Source of the DNA: Desulfobulbaceae bacterium
Lineage (GTDB): Bacteria > Desulfobacterota > Desulfobulbia > Desulfobulbales > Desulfobulbaceae
NCBI GenBank assembly: GCA_019163135.1
Contig: JAFLKR010000073.1
Coordinates: 1 to 64,000, forward strand
Direction of reading: 5' to 3'
Length of the DNA: 64,000 nt
The translations under genes were made by a program, and so were the position numbers. Numbering within the stretch: the first letter of the stretch is position 1; each line of letters starts with the position of its first letter. This document shows positions 17,456 to 27,008 of this stretch, piece by piece. The notes beneath the pieces were generated by a model. It did not search any database, was not told where the DNA came from, and was given only the letters and a program-made list of their open reading frames with translations.

Positions 17456-19108
17456 GTGAAAGCAGCAGACGAAAACAAAGAAATCCGGTCGGTCTGGATG
17501 GTAAGCCGTGAATATGAAGGTCTGGCCGGAGCGGGAGGGGTGAAGGATGTCTGCCGCCAACTGGCGGAAACCCTTGCGGCCTCTGGCCATTGCTCGGTCC
17601 GGGTGGTCTTGCCTCGCTACGGGTTCATGGATGCCGCCCGTCTGGGATTTTCCCTTGCCGGGATAGGCTTGCACAGCGGTCGTATCGGCGGGCGCCGGTA
17701 CGGAGAGATTTTTGAGGTTGATATGAATTACACCGCTGAGGAGCGGCGGGAAGCGGTGGCGATCTGGCGGTCCGAGCTCAATGGCGTCACGGTCTTTCTG
17801 GTCGAGGCTGATCGGTTTGCAACCAAGCGCGGGGTTTACACCTATACCGAGGAGGATGAGCAGGAAGTCGCATGGCAACGCCGCGGCGGCGGCCATTTCG
17901 ATTATTTTGCCATGAATATCCTCTTGCAGAAAGCCGCTTTGGACCTGATGATTCTGCTTGATGAACATCCCGATGTCATTCATTGCCAGGATGGCCATGC
18001 GGCCACCCTGCCGGCGATGATGCGCGAGAATTGCGGCTATCGGCCTTATTTCAGTAGGACCGGGGCCGTGGTCACTATTCATAATGCCGGTTTAGGCTAT
18101 CACCAGGAAGTCGATGATCTGGCGTTTGCCAAGGCGGTCACCGGCCTGCCAAAGCGGGTGATTCTGTCGGGCAGGCTCGGGGTGAGTTTTGATCCGTTCA
18201 TTGCGGCCTCGGATTACGCCATCCTTAATACGGTCAGCGAGAATTATGGTCGGGAATTGCAGCAGACACCCGACGATGCCCGCACGGGCTGGCTGGGGCA
18301 CACCCTTCTGGAGCAAGGTGTGACGTTGGCCGGTATTACAAATGGCATTGATCCCGCCTCTTTTGACCCGACCCGACCAGAACAGCTGGGGCTGGCGGCG
18401 GGGTATGATGTCGGACGTGGAGAGCTTGACGGAAAGCAGCGCTGCAAGGCGGCTCTCTTGGCACAGATTGCCGGGAACGGTCCGTGGGAGCAAGTGAAGC
18501 AGTTCGGTGCCCTGGGGGGGGCGGGGGAGGTGCCGTTGTTCACCTTTATCGGCCGCTTGACTCAACAAAAAGGGGTGGATATTCTCATCCAGGCGATTAT
18601 CGAGTTGTTGCAGCAGGAGTCATTGTCCCAGTTTTTAGTGTTCGGGTCCGGTGCTCCGGAGTTTGAAAAACAGCTGGAACTCCTCGCTACCTCAGGAGCC
18701 GGCCAGGGAAAGGTTTGCTTTCTCAGGGGCTATGATCCTTTTTTGGTCAATAAAGTGTATGCGGCTGGCGATTTTTTCCTGATCCCATCGCGTTACGAAC
18801 CCTGCGGCCTCACCGATTATATCGCTCAGTTGCTCGGGAATTTGCCGATCGTTCATCGGGTTGGCGGACTGGTCAAGGTCCTGGATGGGCAAACCGGTTT
18901 TTCCTACAACGACAATTCACCCGTCGCCCTGGCAGCGGCAATAATGCGGGCCTTGACGCTTTATCGCCAGGATCCGTCCGGGATTAGAGCCATGCAGATG
19001 GCAGCGGTCGAACGGATTGCCCGTTATCACACCTGGGAAAAGGTGAGAGGCGACTATCTCCACCTTTATCAACAGGCAAGACCGATGTCCAGCCAGGATA
19101 GGTGGTGA
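17456..19108 (+). CDS. glgA: GT5-type glycogen/starch synthase, divergent
   Basis: VWMVSREYEGLAGAGGVKDVCRQLAETL; FIGRLTQQKGVDILIQA; PSRYEPCGLTDYIAQLLGNLPIVHRVGGL; GTG start proposed at 17456. Confidence 0.82.
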   Translation: MKAADENKEIRSVWMVSREYEGLAGAGGVKDVCRQLAETLAASGHCSVRVVLPRYGFMDAARLGFSLAGIGLHSGRIGGRRYGEIFEVDMNYTAEERREAVAIWRSELNGVTVFLVEADRFATKRGVYTYTEEDEQEVAWQRRGGGHFDYFAMNILLQKAALDLMILLDEHPDVIHCQDGHAATLPAMMRENCGYRPYFSRTGAVVTIHNAGLGYHQEVDDLAFAKAVTGLPKRVILSGRLGVSFDPFIAASDYAILNTVSENYGRELQQTPDDARTGWLGHTLLEQGVTLAGITNGIDPASFDPTRPEQLGLAAGYDVGRGELDGKQRCKAALLAQIAGNGPWEQVKQFGALGGAGEVPLFTFIGRLTQQKGVDILIQAIIELLQQESLSQFLVFGSGAPEFEKQLELLATSGAGQGKVCFLRGYDPFLVNKVYAAGDFFLIPSRYEPCGLTDYIAQLLGNLPIVHRVGGLVKVLDGQTGFSYNDNSPVALAAAIMRALTLYRQDPSGIRAMQMAAVERIARYHTWEKVRGDYLHLYQQARPMSSQDRW

Positions 19109-19111
19109 GGG

Positions 19112-20023
19112 GTGGATTGCAGCCGTAATAACATCCTGTCTGGGGATTCGGGGGCGTACGGTCGTGACTGGCTCTGCGGCCGCAAGGATCATTGTACTCG
19201 TGAGGTCCTCAGTGAATTTTTTCATCTCGTTGGCTGGTTTCAAAAACTTTATGGTGGGTATCTCCGTGCTCGCGGCCTCGACAAATTCGGAGAAGACAGT
19301 TTACCCGGTAGGCATGAACAGCAAGCTCAGGTTGAATTACTCGAGCAGTTCAGTGCAATGGTGGGTACAGAAAAGAACAATGGTCCGCTTTGGCAACTGA
19401 AAGATCTCTGCCACCTGGTCTGGCCGCAGGAGGCACGGCAACGGCAGCTCCAAGGGGGGCTGATTGACTGGTTGGTCGGCTCATTGTTCCATGAGGCCAT
19501 GAAATTAAAAGAGAATCTCTACCTGCTCAACAATTACGGGACAGCAGCTGTTGCGGTTGACGGCCTGGCCGATTACAATGTATCGCGCTACCGGCAATCG
19601 CCGGCGATTATCCGCATGGTTGACATGGTGGCACTGGTTGCACGCATCACAGGAAATGTGGCTCGCCAGATGGAACGAATGGGGTATTTGTTTGGCCAGG
19701 TAAAGTATCTTTTCAGGATGATGTTGCCCGATCTGGTTGAAAATAAGCTGATCCTTCGACTGCTGGCGGAACAGGAAGGGGTAGTCAGTGAACTTTGGGG
19801 TGAGTCGCTGGACGCACTCTTTTATGATATTTTTGCTGGCGCCCCTGCCGATGGCTTCTGTCTGGCCGGTGCCAGTTATCTGCAGGGGCAATGGTACCGG
19901 CAGTCTCTGGAAATGTACCAGAGGGCTCTGGCTTGCGACCGGCATTGTGACGAAGCCATCGTTAGATTGGCACACCTGGGAGCTATCCTTCGGGATGAAC
20001 CGGGGCTGCCCAACGGAAAATGA
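19112..20023 (+). CDS. Uncharacterised 303-aa protein, translationally close to glgA
   Basis: GTG start 3 nt after glgA stop; continuous ORF; alpha-helical/TPR-like C-terminus (YLQGQWYRQSLEMYQRALACDRHCDEAIVRLAHL). Confidence 0.75.
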   Translation: MDCSRNNILSGDSGAYGRDWLCGRKDHCTREVLSEFFHLVGWFQKLYGGYLRARGLDKFGEDSLPGRHEQQAQVELLEQFSAMVGTEKNNGPLWQLKDLCHLVWPQEARQRQLQGGLIDWLVGSLFHEAMKLKENLYLLNNYGTAAVAVDGLADYNVSRYRQSPAIIRMVDMVALVARITGNVARQMERMGYLFGQVKYLFRMMLPDLVENKLILRLLAEQEGVVSELWGESLDALFYDIFAGAPADGFCLAGASYLQGQWYRQSLEMYQRALACDRHCDEAIVRLAHLGAILRDEPGLPNGK

Positions 20024-20064
20024 CAAGCACGTAATCCTAAACTTTTGAAAAGGAGTAGAATACC

Positions 20065-21069
20065 ATGGCGATAAAAGTAGGTATTAATGGATTCGGCAGA
20101 ATCGGGAGAAACATTTTCAGGGCCTTGAGCAAAGATCCCGCCTTTGCCGGCATTGAAATCGTCGGGATCAATGATCTCACCGATGTGAAGACTATCGCCC
20201 ATCTGATGAAATACGATTCCATCATGGGGCGGTCGGATCAAGAGATCACGGTCGGAGAAAACGGTATCATCGTGGATGGCAAAGCAATTCCCATCACCAG
20301 TCATCGCAAACCCAACGAAATTCCCTGGGGGACTCTCGGGGCTGAGTATGTGCTGGAATGCACAGGGCTTTTTTGCGACATGGAATCAGCCAAGGCCCAT
20401 ATCGATGCCGGGGCAGCCAAGGTTATTATTTCAGCCCCCGCCAAAGGCGAGGTTAAAACCATTGTCATGGGCGTCAATGAGGATGAATACGATCCAACCG
20501 TGCATCATGTGGTGTCTAACGCCTCTTGCACCACCAACTGCCTGGCACCGGTTGCCCAGGTTATTTTGGATAATTTCGGGATCAAACGAGGTCTGATGAC
20601 CACAATTCATTCCTACACGGGCGACCAGCGACTCTTGGATTTTCCGCACTCCGATCTTCGCCGGGCCCGGGCCGCAGCGATGTCGATGGTGCCGACCAAG
20701 ACCGGGGCCGCAGCGGCGGTCGCCCTGGTTATCCCTGAATTAAAAAATAAATTTGACGGGTTGGCAGTTCGTGTCCCCACTCCTGATGTTTCTCTTGTTG
20801 ACGTAGTGATCGAGGTCGAACGGGAAACCACGGTTCAGGAGGTTAACAAGGCCCTCGCCGCCGCCGCCAACCGCTACCTTGGCTATACTGAAGAGCCTCT
20901 GGTATCGATTGATTTCCAGGGGGATCCCCATTCCTCTATTGTCGATGGACTGTGCACCAAGGTATTGGGTACCTCCGTCAAAATTATGAGTTGGTATGAC
21001 AACGAATGGGGCTATTCCAACCGGATGCTGGACTTGGTGCTGCATATGGAGGCCAGTAAACCGCTGTAA
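20065..21069 (+). CDS. gap: Type I glyceraldehyde-3-phosphate dehydrogenase
   Basis: INGFGRIGRNIFR; SNASCTTNCLAPV. Confidence 0.97.
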   Translation: MAIKVGINGFGRIGRNIFRALSKDPAFAGIEIVGINDLTDVKTIAHLMKYDSIMGRSDQEITVGENGIIVDGKAIPITSHRKPNEIPWGTLGAEYVLECTGLFCDMESAKAHIDAGAAKVIISAPAKGEVKTIVMGVNEDEYDPTVHHVVSNASCTTNCLAPVAQVILDNFGIKRGLMTTIHSYTGDQRLLDFPHSDLRRARAAAMSMVPTKTGAAAAVALVIPELKNKFDGLAVRVPTPDVSLVDVVIEVERETTVQEVNKALAAAANRYLGYTEEPLVSIDFQGDPHSSIVDGLCTKVLGTSVKIMSWYDNEWGYSNRMLDLVLHMEASKPL

Positions 21070-21130
21070 GCAGATTTTTTGGGAAAATGGTTTTGAAAAT
21101 TGCCCAACAGAGAGCACCGGAGAAAAAAAA

Positions 21131-21183
21131 ACCGGGCTTTTTCCATCAAACCTGTGCAACTTGGTTTGATGGAAAAACCCGGT
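21131..21183 (-). terminator. Long hairpin (about 21-bp stem) with U-tract on minus transcript
   Basis: accgggctttttccatcaaacc / ggtttgatggaaaaacccggt with one bulge; flanking A-run reads as T-run on minus strand. Confidence 0.8.
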
Positions 21184-21239
21184 TGTTCATTCACAAATGA
21201 CGTGCCGAGTTTGAATTCCGCACGCTTACAAATTTGTTC

Positions 21240-21410
21240 TTACTCTTCTATATACCCCTTTCCTTTGCAGGTCGGGCATTTCTGATCGGGGGTGCATATC
21301 TGCCCATCTTCGTTTTTTCCTTGCCATTCACCGCTGGTCTCGCACACGCCTGCGATTACTTTTTTTCCCATACAGGTTGGACATGGAGTTTTCTTTACTT
21401 CTTGAGCCAT
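21240..21410 (-). CDS. 56-aa Cys-rich DnaJ-zinc-finger-like mini-protein (CPTCMGKK ... CPTCKGKG)
   Basis: Manual translation: MAQEVKKTPCPTCMGKKVIAGVCETSGEWQGKNEDGQICTPDQKCPTCKGKGYIEE*; GGAGG SD about 7 nt upstream of ATG; not in the ORF track. Confidence 0.85.
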   Translation of the reverse strand: MAQEVKKTPCPTCMGKKVIAGVCETSGEWQGKNEDGQICTPDQKCPTCKGKGYIEE

Positions 21411-22086
21411 AGTTCGTGCCTCCTTTTAGGTTGAATAAAAAAAAAATTCCTTGAGCCTCTTGCAAAAATACCAAAAAAATAACACTTGGTAGATTCGGAT
21501 AACCATTACCAGATTTTAATCACATCGTTCGTAGATTAGCTACTAGTTACTAAAGTTGCAATTTTAAACTTTTGCTAGAGCCTTTTATTGCTATTATTTT
21601 ATACCGATACCATAGAAAAACAAGGGTAGATCCTTGATTTTTTATGGGTTTTGGTCGTGTTGTCTTTTTGTTGAGACGTGGATCGGCAGTGACTAATTTA
21701 AAATTATATTCTTTTTTACGGCTTTTTTCACCCAGGTTTTAATGCAATACCATACACCCATTTTGATAAAACCGATATCCAGACGCCCTTGCTTTTTGCC
21801 GGTTGGAGGCGAACCATGCAATCGTGGCAGGATGTACCGGCAAACAGGATCTTGCCTTGGGGCTGCGGTGATATTGGAGAGGTCCATGATCTCTTTTTAT
21901 ATTTATTGTTGATCACAGCATAGTAATTGAGGTGGGCGAACCAAGTATCACTTCACCGCCAAATAGGCCGAAAAAACCCTTGTTGGTTCTCCTGGGGTGA
22001 ACTGTAGCCATCGACGACAATGACCGGGACGTTATGTACCCAAGGATTTCATGAACGGTTAGGGGTAAATCTTGGTGTATGTTTGT

Positions 22087-23550
22087 TCAGCGAGATAAAT
22101 GTTGGATGAAAATAGGCCGGGAATTGAGGGCGCTACTGGCTGCATCAATGGCTTGGGTGGCAAGTAAACCTCCTGGGGTTGCTAAAGACTCATTTCCCAA
22201 AACTAGATGCACAACTTCGCTGGCACACAGTTTGTTCGCCGAAGTGACAGGGATCAGGGTTTCTTCATTGTTACTTTCATTGTAACTGAGCAACTGTCCG
22301 TTCGTCAGTAGTGTGGCCATGGCCCTGATATCTTTACATTGGATCGGAAAAAATTTATCGTTCAGCAGGTTGATAGGGGTGGGCAACCGTTCTTCAAAAT
22401 TGTCATAGACGGTTTGCAGGATATCAAAAGCCATCTGGAGACGTCGTTGCGGTGACAGGTTCGTGGTGGGGTTACCAATATATTGCCGGTGGTGCTGAAT
22501 GGCATGGGCCAAGGAAGCCCCGAGGAGGATGGAGGTCCAGCCGATTTGGAGCCAGATAAGGAAGAGCGGAACGGAGGCGAACGAGCCGTAGATGGCGTTG
22601 TAACTGGCGACCCCTACCTGCAGGGTGATATAGATTTTTTGGAAAATAAACCAGGATATTGAGGCGAAAAGGGCTCCGATCAGGGCAGCCCCGGTCTTAA
22701 CTTTAACGTGGGGGAAAAACAGATACATGATCATCAGGGTGATGACAATGAACACAAAAGGGACGAAATTGATGAAAAAAGCTGCCACCCAGGCAGTCGG
22801 TACGATAACGCTCACCTGACTCATGATTTTTTTACTGGCAAGAATAGCCTCAGCAGCCAGGGCGATATTTAGTGATATGGGCAGCAGGATCAACAAGGCG
22901 AGATAATCCATGATCTTGCGGAAGAAGGAACGTCCCTTGTGGGTATGCCAGATGGCGTTCATTGCATTTTCTACTGAGGAAAGTACCAGGATTACCACTC
23001 CGATCAGGCCGATAACCCCGAGGATGCCAAGGGTCGCGAAGTTGGTCTGCTTGACATAGCCAAAGATGAGGTCGACGGCACTGTGCAGATAGGCGGTTCT
23101 TGCGGTTTGGGTGGGACCTGTGGCGGGTATCGACGCAGGGGGCGGGCTTGGTTTGGTAAGGGCAGGGTCCAGGGTGTTGTTCCGCACTTCATGGGGAAGC
23201 GCTGGCGGTTCAAGCTGTTCGATGATTCTGATGGCCGCCATTTTGAGCTGTTCATCGCTGCCGAGTCCTTTGAGAATGGAGGTGCTCAGCGCCAGGATAG
23301 GAATCAGGGAGAGGATAATTGAATAGGTCAGCGCTGATGCCCGGATGGCAAGGTGCGTCCGAAAAAATTCCTGATACATGATCAGCAGGATACGGAGACA
23401 GATGCGGAAAAAATCAACGACCTTGTTTTTTGAGGGGATGGGCGTAAAGGCCCATTGATGGATACGCCTGGAACGATGCGAATGATCGGAGCGCGCCTTC
23501 GCATCGGGCAAGGTGGACGAATCGTTTGCAGCCCCCGGTAAATCGGTCAT
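22087..23550 (-). CDS. YihY/BrkB-family inner membrane protein
   Basis: Multi-TM YihY core ([51 protein letters not shown]); ATG at 23550 overlaps upstream stop by 4 nt. Confidence 0.88.
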   Translation of the reverse strand: MTDLPGAANDSSTLPDAKARSDHSHRSRRIHQWAFTPIPSKNKVVDFFRICLRILLIMYQEFFRTHLAIRASALTYSIILSLIPILALSTSILKGLGSDEQLKMAAIRIIEQLEPPALPHEVRNNTLDPALTKPSPPPASIPATGPTQTARTAYLHSAVDLIFGYVKQTNFATLGILGVIGLIGVVILVLSSVENAMNAIWHTHKGRSFFRKIMDYLALLILLPISLNIALAAEAILASKKIMSQVSVIVPTAWVAAFFINFVPFVFIVITLMIMYLFFPHVKVKTGAALIGALFASISWFIFQKIYITLQVGVASYNAIYGSFASVPLFLIWLQIGWTSILLGASLAHAIQHHRQYIGNPTTNLSPQRRLQMAFDILQTVYDNFEERLPTPINLLNDKFFPIQCKDIRAMATLLTNGQLLSYNESNNEETLIPVTSANKLCASEVVHLVLGNESLATPGGLLATQAIDAASSALNSRPIFIQHLSR

Positions 23551-25697
23551 CTCCCCAGCTCTTGATGTAACCATTTTTCGATAATTTCATAAATGATTTC
23601 CCGCTTCACTGGTTTGGTAATGTAATCGTTCATGCCGGCCTCCAGGCAGATTTCCCGATCGCCTTTCATAGCATTGGCGGTCATGGCAATAATCGGGATG
23701 GTGGTGAAACCCCGGTTCCGTAGTTCCCTGGTTGCGGCGAGTCCATCCAATTCCGGCATCTGGATGTCCATGAGGATGAGATCGAACCGTTCAGGGGTTG
23801 CGGTGAAGGTGTCCACGGTCTTGCGGCCGTTGTTGGCCACTTCCACCTTGTAGCCCGCCTTGGTGAGGATCAGGACCGCAAGTTTCTGGTTGACCGGGTT
23901 GTCTTCAGCCAGCAGGATGCGGACGGATTGCTTGAGCGCCTCTCGAACGCTGTATTGGGTAATGAAGGTTTCTTTGACCGGGCTTGAGTCAGTAGGTTCT
24001 TCCAGGCTCATTAGTCTTTCGATGGTCTTGAAGAGGATTTCCCGCCGGGTCGGTTTAGTGAGAAAGGCATCGAACCCGGCATCTTTGCAGCGTTGGGCGT
24101 TTCTGTCTGTTGAGGAGGTGTAGGCAAGTAATGGTATTTTTGCGGTTTCAGGAATCTGGTGGCGGATCATCCCGGCCAGTGTGTAGCCGTCCGGCGCCGG
24201 CATTTGGATATCAAGAATGATGAGATCGAACAACTGGTTGTCGGTGATGGTCTGTTGGAGCACGGATGCGACTTGGGAGCTGTCATGAATGGCGACGACC
24301 TCAAGATCAGCGGTTTTGAGGATGTGACTTAAGATACTGAGGTTGGTCAGGTTGTCATCCACCACCAAAATCCGTTTTTTTGCCAGGGTGACTTTGTTAA
24401 ACGTTTTAGTGTACGGTTGCGGCGCTTTTTTAAGTTTTGCGGTGAAATGAAAGATGCTGCCCTGGCCAGCTTGGCTCTCGGCCCAAACGTGACCCTCCAT
24501 TAACCCAGCGATTTTTCGGCATATGGAAAGTCCCAGGCCGGTACCGCCGTATTCCCTGGTGGTGGACCCGTCGGCCTGACGGAAAGCCTCGAAGATGGAT
24601 TCGAGTTTATCCTCGGGGATACCGATCCCTGTATCTCGAATGCGAGCGTGGAGCGTGATGCTCTCTTTAGTCTCTTCATCGACCATGAGCGACAACTCGA
24701 GTTCACCGTTTTTGGTAAATTTAGCCGAATTCCCCATCAAATTGACCAGGACCTGACGAAACCGGCCCGGATCACCCATAACATTGGCCGGAAGGGCATC
24801 GTCGATCCTGCAAAGCACCTCAATCGGGCGTGAGGCGACCTTTGGCCTGACCAGGTCGCAGACATCCTGCACCGTGATCTCTGGATCGAAGCTGATGCAT
24901 TCGAGATCGAGTTTGCCTGCTTCCACTTTGGAAAAATCTAGAATATCGTTGATTAAGGAGAGCAGAGCATCGGAACTGCGTTTGATGGTCTGGGCAAATT
25001 CCACCTGCTCCCCATCCAGTCCGGTATCCAGAAGCATATCCGTGAAGCCGATTATGCCGTTCATCGGGGTACGGATTTCGTGGCTCATTGCTGCCAGGAA
25101 TTCACTTTTGGCAATATTAGCCGCTTCGGCCGCCCTTTTGGCGGTCCGCAATTCTGCGGTTTGCTGCTTGATCTCCGCTTGTAGCGTGTCGGAATAGTTG
25201 CGTTGCTGTTCCTGTATTTTTCGATAATTTTGCTCGTTTTCCACCATGATATCCTGGAATTTTTTCTCCAGGACCGCTGATTTCCGGTCGAATTGTTTTT
25301 TCTGGATACGGAGCCTGTTTACGGTTTCCACCGTTTCACGGTGTGCCAGGAAGAGACGGACCCCGAGGCGAATGACGGTTGAGATCCAAATACTGGCATC
25401 AGGTTGTCCGGGATTCTTGGCGGTAGCCAGGACATACCCTTGAAGGTCCGGGACTGCTAACAAAGAGAAGGGACGATTATCCAGGAAGAAGGAAACCTCG
25501 GACGATTTTTTCTCGTGTTCCTCGATGCATTGGATGGCCAGTTCGGCCCTCAAAGGGAAATGGTCGGAGGCAACATGGCCGGAATGATTCAGGCAGAAAA
25601 ATTGGAGCAACTCGGTTTCTTGCTCGAGATGGGTACGCAATGCAATCAATTCATTGATCGGGTCGACCAGGTCGGCAAACAGGGGTGTCAGGGTCAT
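23547..25697 (-). CDS. Hybrid sensor histidine kinase with two receiver domains
   Basis: [18 protein letters not shown]-box, HATPase [12 protein letters not shown], two receiver domains ([20 protein letters not shown]). Confidence 0.95.
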   Translation of the reverse strand: MTLTPLFADLVDPINELIALRTHLEQETELLQFFCLNHSGHVASDHFPLRAELAIQCIEEHEKKSSEVSFFLDNRPFSLLAVPDLQGYVLATAKNPGQPDASIWISTVIRLGVRLFLAHRETVETVNRLRIQKKQFDRKSAVLEKKFQDIMVENEQNYRKIQEQQRNYSDTLQAEIKQQTAELRTAKRAAEAANIAKSEFLAAMSHEIRTPMNGIIGFTDMLLDTGLDGEQVEFAQTIKRSSDALLSLINDILDFSKVEAGKLDLECISFDPEITVQDVCDLVRPKVASRPIEVLCRIDDALPANVMGDPGRFRQVLVNLMGNSAKFTKNGELELSLMVDEETKESITLHARIRDTGIGIPEDKLESIFEAFRQADGSTTREYGGTGLGLSICRKIAGLMEGHVWAESQAGQGSIFHFTAKLKKAPQPYTKTFNKVTLAKKRILVVDDNLTNLSILSHILKTADLEVVAIHDSSQVASVLQQTITDNQLFDLIILDIQMPAPDGYTLAGMIRHQIPETAKIPLLAYTSSTDRNAQRCKDAGFDAFLTKPTRREILFKTIERLMSLEEPTDSSPVKETFITQYSVREALKQSVRILLAEDNPVNQKLAVLILTKAGYKVEVANNGRKTVDTFTATPERFDLILMDIQMPELDGLAATRELRNRGFTTIPIIAMTANAMKGDREICLEAGMNDYITKPVKREIIYEIIEKWLHQELGR

Positions 25698-25709
25698 CGG
25701 AAAATAACC

Positions 25710-26555
25710 TCAGCTGCCATACATTTTTTTGGTTTTTTCCAGTTCCTCCGGAAGATCTTCCGCAAGCACCTTGTATTCTTCAACGTTGGTTTGAATATGG
25801 GTCGCCAGGGAGGGCGCCAGGTTGGTCGTGAGTCCATCCTTGATGGCTGAAAATCCCATTTGATGGATAATATATTCGCTCATCTGCAGAATTCCGGTCG
25901 GCGAATGGGGATTGATAGCGCCATTGCTCTGATGATGATCGCGTATGGCCTCGGCGATCGGGTCGGGGATGCGCCATTCCTTGGCGAGGATGTAGCCTAT
26001 CTGGCAATGATCGGTGTTGAACAGTTCCTGTTCCAGTTCAATGAGCGAGGGGCCATCGGCAACCAGTCGCTCGATAAGTTTAAGAAAGGTTTCCTGGTCC
26101 GCCTCTATTTCAACAATCAATCCAATATCATGCAGGATGCCACAGAGATAGGCATCGTCGCCATTAAGGGCGAAAATACGTTCGGCAATCATTTTACAGC
26201 AGATGCTGGAAGCGGCGCTGTGGAGCCACAAGTGCTGTGGGGAGAATTCGGTAGTGCCCGAAATGCTGCGAAGCAGTCCCTGGATGGCATCGGTCACCGC
26301 AATATTATGGAGATTTTTCATGCCCAGGAGTGCGACTGCCCGAGAAATGGAATCGACCTTACGAGTTAACCCAAAATAAGAACTGTTGACCAGGGTCAAC
26401 AGTCTGGCGACCAGGGCGGGATCTAAACGAATGACTTCTTCAAAATCCTGCAGGGTCGATTCTTCATCGTTGACCAATTGAACAAGCTTCGCCACAATAT
26501 GAGGCAATGTTTTGATTTTTTTAAATTTCTCAATCAGCGCTTCGGCTGTGGACAT
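25710..26555 (-). CDS. HDOD-domain protein
   Basis: LPHIVAKLVQLVNDEESTLQDFEEVIRLDPALVARLLTLVNSSYFGL; HDIGLI. Confidence 0.93.
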   Translation of the reverse strand: MSTAEALIEKFKKIKTLPHIVAKLVQLVNDEESTLQDFEEVIRLDPALVARLLTLVNSSYFGLTRKVDSISRAVALLGMKNLHNIAVTDAIQGLLRSISGTTEFSPQHLWLHSAASSICCKMIAERIFALNGDDAYLCGILHDIGLIVEIEADQETFLKLIERLVADGPSLIELEQELFNTDHCQIGYILAKEWRIPDPIAEAIRDHHQSNGAINPHSPTGILQMSEYIIHQMGFSAIKDGLTTNLAPSLATHIQTNVEEYKVLAEDLPEELEKTKKMYGS

Positions 26556-26606
26556 GGGAAGGCTCCTCTTGTTAGTCGGGCCACAAGGCAGATGCGAGCG
26601 GAGGGG

Positions 26607-26969
26607 TTACCGTAAAATTTCTTTTTTACTGACGGCCTCGGCTTTAATTCGGTCGAGCAGTTCGGCGAGCACTGGTTTGATGTTTTCCCGGATATCACCG
26701 GCCACGATGATGAACAGCAGATCGTCCCCAGGGACAAAACGACCGGAATGGGCTTCAACTATTATGTCATAAATACCAGGCCGTTCAAGGTATTCTTGCC
26801 TTAATCGGTCTATCTTCCCGTGATCCACCGTCGTTTCCAGTGCGGTAACCTGCTGCCGATTATGGCGCGACCAACTACGTACCGTTCCGTTATGGATAAG
26901 GATCATCCCGACTTTATCGATGAAATCGGGCCGTTTCTTCATGTTGGCAATAGTTGCTGAAATATCCAT
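26607..26969 (-). CDS. MoaE-like molybdopterin synthase catalytic subunit homologue
   Basis: VGMILIHNGTVRSWSR...DDLLFIIVAGDIRENIKPVLAELLDRIKAEAVSKKE; terminal A-x3-KKE resembles MoaE APIWKKE. Start may be 26969 or 26999. Confidence 0.7.
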   Translation of the reverse strand: MDISATIANMKKRPDFIDKVGMILIHNGTVRSWSRHNRQQVTALETTVDHGKIDRLRQEYLERPGIYDIIVEAHSGRFVPGDDLLFIIVAGDIRENIKPVLAELLDRIKAEAVSKKEILR

Positions 26970-27008
26970 ATCGTCCTTCTTGCAGCGGTAGGGTTTCATT
27001 GAGGAGTC

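Noticed and set aside
17318-18082. 254-aa minus-strand ORF
   Set aside because: Antisense to aroK/glgA.
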